A stretch of DNA of 9,919 nucleotides from JBCDIQ01 sp039024295 (lineage in GTDB: Bacteria > Bacteroidota > Bacteroidia > J057): NCBI GenBank assembly GCA_039024295.1, contig JBCDIQ010000211.1, positions 1-9,919 of the forward strand. The letters run 5' to 3'. Below, one piece after another: positions 1 to 7,033 of the stretch. Position 1 is the stretch's first letter; each line of letters begins with the position of its first letter. The position numbers and the translations under genes are program-made. The notes under the pieces were generated by a model, which searched no databases, was not told the DNA's origin, and saw nothing but the letters and a program-made list of their open reading frames with translations.

Positions 1-1
1 C

Positions 2-55
2 AAGACAGTAAAAGCCGAAGTACCGATTGAGGTAGTGGCTACAGAAACTGCTTGA
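2..55 (+). CDS. 3' end of an unidentified gene (partial)
   Basis: One frame is open from the window edge to a TGA at 53-55 and reads KTVKAEVPIEVVATETA. Codons mostly begin with a purine, as in real coding sequence, and the strong hairpin beginning 23 bp after the stop fits a gene ending here on the plus strand. The other two plus frames hit stops early. A minus-strand frame is also open across this stretch but has no ATG to start it, so the plus reading is preferred. The tail is too short to assign a family. The gene converges on the paralog operon. Confidence 0.55.
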   Translation, partial: KTVKAEVPIEVVATETA

Positions 56-70
56 TCCTTAGGTCCAGAT

Positions 71-111
71 AAAAATCGCCGCTTTACAGAAATGTGAAGC
101 GGTTATTTGCT
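71..111. terminator. bidirectional intrinsic terminator with GAAA loop
   Basis: A 10-bp stem pairs 79-88 (CCGCTTTACA) with 93-102 (TGTGAAGCGG), with one G-U wobble, closed by the tetraloop GAAA at 89-92. On the minus strand the stem begins 10 bp after the stop of gene A and is followed by CGATTTTTATC (78-68), a good U-tract. On the plus strand it follows the TGA at 53-55 and leads into the T-rich TTATTTGCTTTTATT. It can therefore end both the four-gene operon and the convergent gene at the left edge. Confidence 0.85.
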
Positions 112-112
112 T

Positions 113-2413
113 TTATTGGATCCGAACCGCTTTGGTTTCCCTGTAATCACCTGTTTTCAGGGTTAACCAATAGATGCCTGTGGGTAGATGGGAAACATCT
201 ATTGTAACAACTCCTTGCTTTGATGCTCCATTAATCACTTCATTACCAAAGGTGTTTACCAAACCATACCTTATTGTATGTTTTGTCATACCCTCAATAT
301 ACAGGGTTTGATCAGTGGGATTAGGGTATGCCTTGAAATTTAGCGAGATGTGAGACGGAGATCGGGTTGAAAGTGGGCGAATCCGACATGTTACACTGTC
401 TGTAAGGGTATTGAAGAGCTGGAGACCTCCTCTAATATCGCCAATAAGAAAAGAAGGTTCACCAGTAGAGTCCAAGTAAGCTACAGCAGGTGCTGCATAT
501 TCTCCAAAGTCTTTCCCTAAAAGTTCCCCAGCCAACACCAAGGTGTCTACAAGCGCATTTTCTACGTTTTCATAAATGAGCACCCGGCCGTCAAAGGTCC
601 CAAGGAGTAGTTCAAGTTCAGTGTCGTTATCCAGGTCAAATAGAAAAGGTTTGGCATTTCTAACATTTTCATCCGTTGTTCCAGGTCTTGGAGGTACTCG
701 GACTCCCCCCCACTTATCTGTAATTTTGACAAAATCTGCGAATCCTGCTGTTCCTTCATTTCTGTAAAAAGTGATATATCCTTCTATATTTCCGATTAGC
801 AGGTCTAGGTCATTGTCTGAATCAATGTCTGCCAGGTGAGGGGCGGTGTGTTTTCCTACATCAATGGTGCTAATTTGCCCAGAAGGTACATACCGTAAAT
901 TGGCTGGCTGCCCAGGTAGCGCAAGGTTTCTAAAATAGTAGAGTTGCCCTTCTTGTGTACCCAAAATAACGTCATCATCTCCATCATTATCCAAATCTCC
1001 GGCAGTAGGCGCAATGTCAAATAAATTGGGGTATCGGAAGGTGGAGACGATGTCTAGGTAATCTTCATCTGCTATTTGAAAAGAAGGACAACCGGGAGTA
1101 CCGGTATTAATTAGCAGGGTCAGGTTCGAGGCAGCTATTTCTTTGCGGGTCTTGGAGTAATAGCCCACATTCCCGACCAATAGGTCCAGAAGCCCATCCT
1201 GGTTGTAATCCCAAAAGGTGGGCATGGCTTGGTCACCAAGGTTGATGGAGGTCTCTTGTAAAAAGCCTCGCTCTACCAGCTGAAACTCTGGAGCGGCATC
1301 TGACCCTATATTCCTGTATCGCATGACTGAATTCTTGTTTTCAGTCACGGATTCATCATTTGGTGCTGCCAACAAATCTCTTACCCCATCCTGGTCGGTG
1401 TCTACATAGAACATGGCGGGAAATTTTACATCAATAGGGATGTCTTTCTGAGGAAAATCTACCTCAAGAGAATCCATATAGGCATACTCAGGAATGCCAC
1501 AGTTGTACAGGGCATAGGCCCCTTCAAATCCCACATCTCCGACCACAATATCTGACAGTTGGTTTCCATCAAGGTCAAGTATCAATATGGCAGATCCTGC
1601 ATGTAATCCCCCTGATTCCACGGGTATACGCCTTCGTTTGCCAGAGCTGGGCCTACAGCCCGAAGTATCAATGTTGGCTCCTAAAAAGCAATACAGGTTA
1701 TCATGAACACGGTAGTATGCAGTGTTATTGTTTAAATCTTCTGAGAAATGCCCCCAACATTCACTTTCAATTTCAAAAACGGGAGAATCACATCTGCCTA
1801 CCTCTACCGCTATATTTTTGAACCAGTTAACATGGCTGGCGAGGTCATCAAAGGTGCAAAAGTCCAGGTCGCCATCTTTATCCACATCTGCAAGCGCAGG
1901 AATGTCCACCCTGAGGGAGGGGATAGGAGAGGAGCCACCCGGATAGTTATACCGCAGGGCAGAGGAAAACAGATCAAACCTGCTGACTCCTGACCCGGTT
2001 TGCTGTTGAGTGTATACAGCTACATCATTGGTGCCTAAAACCCCACAAAACAGGTCCGGTAGGCTGTCGCAGGTAACATCTGCCAAGAGTGCCCAATTGA
2101 CACATGAGCAAGCGTCAAAAATGGAGGTTAACTCCCGTGAATACTGGTAGTGGTGGGCAACTGGATCATAGAAAAAAACAGAAAACATATTTACTTCCCG
2201 ATCGAAGACAACTAGTTCCTTGCTCCCATCTCCATTCAGATCCACTTCTGAAAACTGTGGTCTGTTCATCCCGCCTGTCCAGGCATTTACAAGGGTGTCT
2301 CCCTGTAGAGACAAGACGGGGACCTTGGCCAATTTATGGGCATTCCAATAGGGCTGTGCAGCAGCTTGGGAGAAGAGCAGCAGGTATCCCATCATGCTTA
2401 GTATCCATCTCAT
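113..2413 (-). CDS. secreted FG-GAP/VCBS repeat protein with T9SS type A sorting domain (paralog A)
   Basis: This 766-residue protein is the last gene of the operon. Residues 1-20 form a signal peptide ending AAAQ. Ten FG-GAP/VCBS-like repeats follow, at about 46-83, 102-136, 167-202, 269-306, 327-370, 392-438, 467-498, 518-554, 586-617 and 638-670. Most carry a DxDxDG-type calcium loop, for example DLDNDGDDD in repeat 7; the last has DSTG instead. A Cys-rich insertion (206-253) holds GRCD, ECWGHFSED and DTSGC. The C-terminal T9SS type A domain starts at YPNP (696-699) and ends KAVRIQ. The mature protein has 12 cysteines. The predicted location is the cell surface or the medium; the ligand is unknown. 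The ATG at 2413 lies 16 bp past the stop of B, behind an A/T-rich leader without a clear Shine-Dalgarno sequence. A is closest to B: both have NTGxPGCP, STFRYPNLF and PGQxAN. Family and export route are confident; the role is not. Confidence 0.93.
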   Translation of the reverse strand: MRWILSMMGYLLLFSQAAAQPYWNAHKLAKVPVLSLQGDTLVNAWTGGMNRPQFSEVDLNGDGSKELVVFDREVNMFSVFFYDPVAHHYQYSRELTSIFDACSCVNWALLADVTCDSLPDLFCGVLGTNDVAVYTQQQTGSGVSRFDLFSSALRYNYPGGSSPIPSLRVDIPALADVDKDGDLDFCTFDDLASHVNWFKNIAVEVGRCDSPVFEIESECWGHFSEDLNNNTAYYRVHDNLYCFLGANIDTSGCRPSSGKRRRIPVESGGLHAGSAILILDLDGNQLSDIVVGDVGFEGAYALYNCGIPEYAYMDSLEVDFPQKDIPIDVKFPAMFYVDTDQDGVRDLLAAPNDESVTENKNSVMRYRNIGSDAAPEFQLVERGFLQETSINLGDQAMPTFWDYNQDGLLDLLVGNVGYYSKTRKEIAASNLTLLINTGTPGCPSFQIADEDYLDIVSTFRYPNLFDIAPTAGDLDNDGDDDVILGTQEGQLYYFRNLALPGQPANLRYVPSGQISTIDVGKHTAPHLADIDSDNDLDLLIGNIEGYITFYRNEGTAGFADFVKITDKWGGVRVPPRPGTTDENVRNAKPFLFDLDNDTELELLLGTFDGRVLIYENVENALVDTLVLAGELLGKDFGEYAAPAVAYLDSTGEPSFLIGDIRGGLQLFNTLTDSVTCRIRPLSTRSPSHISLNFKAYPNPTDQTLYIEGMTKHTIRYGLVNTFGNEVINGASKQGVVTIDVSHLPTGIYWLTLKTGDYRETKAVRIQ

Positions 2414-2429
2414 ACCAGTTAATTTTATA

Positions 2430-4736
2430 TCATTCCACCAGGATTGCCTGTGCAGTCCGTTGACCTTCGACTTCCACCTTTATCCAAAATAAGCCACTGC
2501 CTATTCCCTGGAGATCAATTTCTGTTTTCTCCTTACTTACAGAGCCCTCACGTATGGTTTGACCCATTGAATTCACCAGGGTATAACGCCACATTTGGGC
2601 GGTTGGCACTTCTATCTGCAGGAGATCTTTTACTGGATTTGGGTAAATGAGTACGTCAATGTCACGGACTGGCCCTTGAATAGAGGTCGCCAAAAGACTG
2701 TCGCATTTACGAGAGGTCGGGAGTGTATTGTATAGTTGAAGTCCTCCACGGGTGTCACCCAGAAGAAATGTAAAGTCTCCGGTAGAATCAATCCGGGCGG
2801 CAGCAACAGCTGCATATGCCCCAAAGTTTCTGTTTAGAAGCTTGCCGGAAGGTCGCAAGGTGTCATTTAGGGCATTGGTTACATTTTCATATATCCATAC
2901 ATCGCCTGTCAGGCTGCCTGCCAGCAATTCTGGTTCATTGTCCTCATCCAGGTCCAGCAGAAAGGGCTTGACGTTGCCGTTGAATGAGCCATCTAGCGGG
3001 TTGAAATCAGGAACAGTGATATTTCCCCATGTTTCGGATATCTTGGAAAAAGTGGGGTTATTGGGCGCACCTACATTTCTCAAAAAGGTGATTTCCCCAC
3101 GACTATTGCCAATAAATAAATCCAGGTCGTTGTCATTGTCAATGTCATACAGAAAAGGGGCACTGTTCATTCCCACATCCAAATTGGCAAAATTGCTGGA
3201 CACAAATCGGAAATTCGCAACTTGACCAGGCATGGCAATGTTCCTGAAGTAATAGAGGGTTCCTTCTTCACACCCCAGCAGTAAATCATCGTCTCCGTCC
3301 CCATCCAGATCGCCTGCAGTTGGGGTTATGGTGAACAAATTGGGGTACCGGAAAGTGGAAATAATGTTCAAGTAATCATCATCTACGAGGGTGTATTGTG
3401 GGCAGCCGGGCAATCCGGTGTTTTCCAACAACGCTAGTCCGGATAAATCCAAGGAACGGGTGGCTTGGTTAAAATAACCGAAGTTACCAACCAGGATATC
3501 CTGAAGGCCGTCCTGGTTATAATCCAGGAAAGTAGGCGAAGATCGGGTGCCGAAATCAAAGTGAGTTTCCTGAAGAAATCCCTTTCCTTGGAATTTAAAG
3601 TCAGGAATACTGTCAAGACCTTCGTTTCGGTAGTAGGCTACGGCATTATAATTATCTCCATTGGTTTCATCGTTGGGTGCGGCAATGAGGTCACGGATTC
3701 CGTCCTGGTCGATGTCCACAAAAAATGTGGCAGGAAAGAAGGGTACATCAACGGAGGTGTCTGATCTTGGGTACAAGGTTTCTACAGAATCCATGTAGGC
3801 ATAGTCTGGCCTTCCACAGTTATGAAGGGCATAAATTTCATCAAACTCCACGTCTCCTATGAGAATTTCCTTCACCTTGTCCCCATCCAGGTCAAGGATC
3901 AGCAGGGTAGAGCCAGCATGTAAGCCTCCACTCTCGGGGTCTCCTGCAATCTTTTTCTTGCCGGATCTCGGCAGGCAATTGGTGGTATCAATATTCCCTA
4001 ACGGGCAGAAAAAGTTGTTGTGATCCCTAATGAATGCGGTGTTGTCAAAGTTGCTTTCAGAAAAATGGCCCCAGCATTGGGTTTCAAGCTCCAGAAACAT
4101 GGTGTCACACCTGCCAAACCGTTCCTGAGCCATATTTTTATGCCAGCCAATGTAATTCAAGAGAATGTCAAAGGTGAAAAAGTCCATGTCCCCATCATTG
4201 TCCACATCCACAATGGCTGGCACATCTATATTCAAACTGAACAAGGCTGTCCGGGTGTTGGTCGCATCTTTATAGTCGGTTTGCAGGAATGGCGTTTCTA
4301 GTACAAACTGACTGAAGGGAGCCCCCCCTTGCACATGGCGGTAAATCTGAACATTGGCACCAGCTGGTGAGCCGCAAAAAACGTCAGGTAAGCCATCGCA
4401 ATTATAATCTTCCAACAGGGCCCAGCCATCGCAATCGCAGGCAGCAAAAGATGCCTCAAATTCAGGGGCGTAGGCATACTCAGTACCTCCTAGGTGTTTG
4501 TAGGGCATGAAAATATCTGCCTCCCGATCAAAAATTACCAACTCATCTTGTCCATCTCCGTCGAGGTCTACGGACGAGAATTGCGGTTTATTCATGGAAC
4601 CCGCCCATGGGTTCAGGAGCGTATCACCAGTGATAGAAAATCCCTCAATTTTGGCCAGGGTATGAGCCGTGGGGTAGGGCTGCCCTGTTGCTGCCAGTAC
4701 CATTAAGCAAAGTAAAATAAATAAAATCTGTTTCAT
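2430..4736 (-). CDS. secreted FG-GAP/VCBS repeat protein with T9SS type A sorting domain (paralog B)
   Basis: This protein has 768 residues. Residues 1-19 are a signal peptide (MKQILFILLCLMVLAATGQ). Ten propeller-type repeats lie at about 47-80, 102-133, 169-201, 271-306, 330-371, 397-441, 470-501, 520-555, 586-619 and 638-671. Clear calcium loops include DLDGDGQDE (repeat 1), DVDNDGDMD (3), DIDQDGIRD (5) and DLDGDGDDD (7). The Cys-rich insertion spans 208-254 (GRCDT, QCWGHFSES, FFCPLGN, DTTNC). The T9SS type A domain begins at YPNP (698-701) and runs to the end. There are 12 cysteines in the mature chain. The start ATG overlaps the stop of C as ATGA, and the bases before it show no Shine-Dalgarno motif, so translation is probably coupled to C. 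B shares features with both neighbours: NTGxPGCP with A, and FDILLNY and FFCPLGN with C. It is presumably a surface or extracellular binding or structural protein; no catalytic motif is visible. Confidence 0.94.
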   Translation of the reverse strand: MKQILFILLCLMVLAATGQPYPTAHTLAKIEGFSITGDTLLNPWAGSMNKPQFSSVDLDGDGQDELVIFDREADIFMPYKHLGGTEYAYAPEFEASFAACDCDGWALLEDYNCDGLPDVFCGSPAGANVQIYRHVQGGAPFSQFVLETPFLQTDYKDATNTRTALFSLNIDVPAIVDVDNDGDMDFFTFDILLNYIGWHKNMAQERFGRCDTMFLELETQCWGHFSESNFDNTAFIRDHNNFFCPLGNIDTTNCLPRSGKKKIAGDPESGGLHAGSTLLILDLDGDKVKEILIGDVEFDEIYALHNCGRPDYAYMDSVETLYPRSDTSVDVPFFPATFFVDIDQDGIRDLIAAPNDETNGDNYNAVAYYRNEGLDSIPDFKFQGKGFLQETHFDFGTRSSPTFLDYNQDGLQDILVGNFGYFNQATRSLDLSGLALLENTGLPGCPQYTLVDDDYLNIISTFRYPNLFTITPTAGDLDGDGDDDLLLGCEEGTLYYFRNIAMPGQVANFRFVSSNFANLDVGMNSAPFLYDIDNDNDLDLFIGNSRGEITFLRNVGAPNNPTFSKISETWGNITVPDFNPLDGSFNGNVKPFLLDLDEDNEPELLAGSLTGDVWIYENVTNALNDTLRPSGKLLNRNFGAYAAVAAARIDSTGDFTFLLGDTRGGLQLYNTLPTSRKCDSLLATSIQGPVRDIDVLIYPNPVKDLLQIEVPTAQMWRYTLVNSMGQTIREGSVSKEKTEIDLQGIGSGLFWIKVEVEGQRTAQAILVE
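4733..4736 (-). other. ATGA stop/start overlap of paralogs C and B
   Basis: The TGA of C (4735-4733) shares bases with the ATG of B (4736-4734). The preceding minus-strand sequence ATCAAATGCTCC has no Shine-Dalgarno-like run. Such an overlap normally indicates re-initiation by the same ribosome and supports a single polycistronic mRNA. Confidence 0.9.
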
Positions 4737-7033
4737 GGAGCATTTGATATAAGGTGAACCTTACGAACAAAGTTGTCGGTTGCTGTTTCGAGTTGAAGAA
4801 AATAAAGACCGCTTGGTAAATGTGAAAGGTTTATGGAGAAAGGGCAATGTGTTTTCTCACCCTGGACAAGGACCTGCCCATTGAGGTTGGTAATGCTAAA
4901 TGATTTGATGTGGGTAGGTGTACGAGCGGCAACCTGAAGTTGGCCAGATGAAGGATTTGGGAAAACAGTTATGGAAATGCCTGCTTTGGATCCTTCAATA
5001 CCGGTAGGAGAAGTGAGGGTATCTGGAGGAAGTGCATGAAAAAGATGAATTCCCCCCGTGCGATTGCCAATAAGTACGGTTGGAATACCTGTGGAATCAA
5101 TAATTGCAGCTGAGGGGGCTGCCTGCCGACCGGCATCAAAATCCTGAAAGGTTCCCAGGTAGGTAAGGGTGTCCGTTAAGGCCCGGTCAATCCCCGCATA
5201 CACATGAATGAGGCCTTTTGCATCTCCGATCAACAGTTCCGGCTCACCATCTTGATTGATGTCTGAAATGGCAGGATGGGCATTTCCGCTGGTGCTGTCA
5301 TTATTCAGATCAGTTACCTGGACAAATCCCCAAGAGTCGGTCTGGAGGCTAAAGCTGGGAGCAGTAGCAGATTTGTTGTAGTAGCAGGACAGCTTGCCTT
5401 GCTCATTCCCGATCAGTAGGTCCAGAGTGCCATCGCCATCCAGGTCATATAACAAGGGTGCGCTGTTGAAGCCAACCTTGATATTTTCAAATCGATCGGT
5501 GACATATTGAAAGTTGGCGTTCTGTCCAGTTGGCGCCACATTTCTGAAATAGTACAAATTTCCAAAGGCGGCACCCATCAACAGGTCATCATCTCCATCC
5601 CCATCCAAATCACCAGCAGTGGGCGCGATGTTATACAGGTTAGGGTAGGGGAAGTTTGCGATCAAGCCGAGGTAATCGTCATCCTTTAAGGTGAAGCTTG
5701 GAACATTTTTGGTGCCGACGTTTTCAAACAAGGCTAAACCTGCTAGGTCAATAGATCGTGTTTGAGGATTGTAATAGCCATCGTTTCCCACCAGCAAGTC
5801 TTGCAAGCCATCCTGGTTGTAATCCAAGAAGGCAACTGCCGAGTTGCTACCAAATTCCATGGCGGTCTGCTGTAAGAAGCCCTGCTCGGTAAATTGAAAA
5901 TCAGGATAATTATCTGGACCCTGATTGCGGTAGTAGACCACGCCCTGATAATTATCACCCAGGGATTCATCGTTTGGAGCTGCCACAAGGTCGCGGTTTC
6001 CATCCTGGTCTATGTCCAGGTGAAAACAGGCAGGAAATACGGGTACATCAATTGCCTGGGTATTTGTAGGATAAGCAGTCTCTACAGAGTCCATAAAGGC
6101 ATAGTCCAGGGTGCCGCAATTGTAGACCGCATATACACTGTCGAAAGAAACGTCCCCGATGATAATGTCTTTGGCTTGGTCGGCATTGAGGTCAAGCACC
6201 AATAAAGAGGAGCCAGCATGTAGGTTATCTTCAGGATCGATATTACCAACTCGTTTACCTGATCGCCTGCAAGTAGTGGTGTCGAAGTTACCCAAGGGAC
6301 AGAAAAATTGGTTCACGTCGTACATGAATACGGTATTATCTGCATTGCTTTCTCCAAAGTGTCCCCAGCACATGGTTTCTAGTCGCAGCATGAGGGTATC
6401 GCACCTGCCTAAGTCTTCAACCGCATGATTTTTATGAAACCCCACATAATTCAGCAGAATATCAAAGGTGAGGAAATCCATGTCTCCGTCTTCATCTAAG
6501 TCAAGGGCAGCAGGGTAATCAATCCTGGCAGAGTAAAGCGGGGAAATTCCTGAGCCATAGTCCGAAAACACCTCTCTGATTCCTGGCTCAAACCAGATGG
6601 AATCTCCCTTCCGTTGAAGTTCATAGGTTTGTACCCCTGAGCTGGCAGTGCCACAGATCAATTCAGGAATGCTGTCGCAGGTAAAATCCTGGAGAAGGGC
6701 CCAGCCTTCGCAGTCGCAGTTTTGGAAAACAGACTGGTAGCTGGGAGCAAATGTATATTCGATTTTGCCATTTACTTGCTCTCCTTTAAATAGCCTGAAT
6801 CGGCTGTCAAGACGCTCAAATACCACAATGTCCAGGATTGCGTCTGCATCCAGGTCCATTTGCATGAGTTGTGGCCGATCCATGCCGCCAGACCAGGGAT
6901 TACGCATGGGGGTATTGGCAGCATCGAATACGGCGATGTCTTGGCTCAACCTGTACCCCTGTGCCAGTCCCATAGGTCCCTGTAGCAAACAGGCAACAAT
7001 CAACGGCACTGTATATGTGAAAAGTTTCCTCAC
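4733..7033 (-). CDS. secreted FG-GAP/VCBS repeat protein with T9SS type A sorting domain (paralog C)
   Basis: This 766-residue protein starts at a GTG that overlaps the stop of D as GTGA. The start is supported because the signal peptide (MRKLF then a hydrophobic run, ending LAQ at residue 25) begins exactly there; the next Met is residue 21, too late to leave one. A purine run, GAAAGAAG, lies directly before it. Ten repeats occur at about 48-83, 106-137, 170-202, 271-306, 328-371, 394-440, 468-500, 519-554, 584-613 and 634-667. The calcium loops of repeats 1 (DLDADAILD) and 4 (DLNADQAKD) have lost the glycine and look weakened; repeats 3, 5, 6, 7 and 8 are canonical. The Cys-rich insertion (209-255) has GRCDT, MCWGHFGES, FFCPLGN and DTTTC. 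The T9SS type A domain begins at FPNP (691-694). The mature chain has 12 cysteines. The predicted fate is the cell surface or secretion by T9SS; the function is unknown. Confidence 0.93.
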   Translation of the reverse strand: MRKLFTYTVPLIVACLLQGPMGLAQGYRLSQDIAVFDAANTPMRNPWSGGMDRPQLMQMDLDADAILDIVVFERLDSRFRLFKGEQVNGKIEYTFAPSYQSVFQNCDCEGWALLQDFTCDSIPELICGTASSGVQTYELQRKGDSIWFEPGIREVFSDYGSGISPLYSARIDYPAALDLDEDGDMDFLTFDILLNYVGFHKNHAVEDLGRCDTLMLRLETMCWGHFGESNADNTVFMYDVNQFFCPLGNFDTTTCRRSGKRVGNIDPEDNLHAGSSLLVLDLNADQAKDIIIGDVSFDSVYAVYNCGTLDYAFMDSVETAYPTNTQAIDVPVFPACFHLDIDQDGNRDLVAAPNDESLGDNYQGVVYYRNQGPDNYPDFQFTEQGFLQQTAMEFGSNSAVAFLDYNQDGLQDLLVGNDGYYNPQTRSIDLAGLALFENVGTKNVPSFTLKDDDYLGLIANFPYPNLYNIAPTAGDLDGDGDDDLLMGAAFGNLYYFRNVAPTGQNANFQYVTDRFENIKVGFNSAPLLYDLDGDGTLDLLIGNEQGKLSCYYNKSATAPSFSLQTDSWGFVQVTDLNNDSTSGNAHPAISDINQDGEPELLIGDAKGLIHVYAGIDRALTDTLTYLGTFQDFDAGRQAAPSAAIIDSTGIPTVLIGNRTGGIHLFHALPPDTLTSPTGIEGSKAGISITVFPNPSSGQLQVAARTPTHIKSFSITNLNGQVLVQGEKTHCPFSINLSHLPSGLYFLQLETATDNFVRKVHLISNAP
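7030..7033 (-). other. GTGA stop/start overlap of paralogs D and C
   Basis: The TGA of D (7032-7030) overlaps the GTG start of C (7033-7031). Together with the ATGA overlap between C and B, this links three of the four genes by probable translational coupling. A GTG is a weaker start than ATG, so C may be made at a lower level than D. Confidence 0.85.

Noticed and set aside
1..72. A minus-strand reading frame across the left edge (reads GPKDQAVSVATTSIG).
   Set aside because: There is no ATG or GTG in the stretch to start it, and it would lie directly behind the operon terminator.
2752..3225. A long open frame on the plus strand opposite gene B, and similar ones opposite the other paralogs (for example 8518-9012).
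   Set aside because: They lie wholly antisense to clear FG-GAP coding sequence, have no recognisable domains and fall at corresponding places because the Asp-rich repeats are poor in antisense stops.
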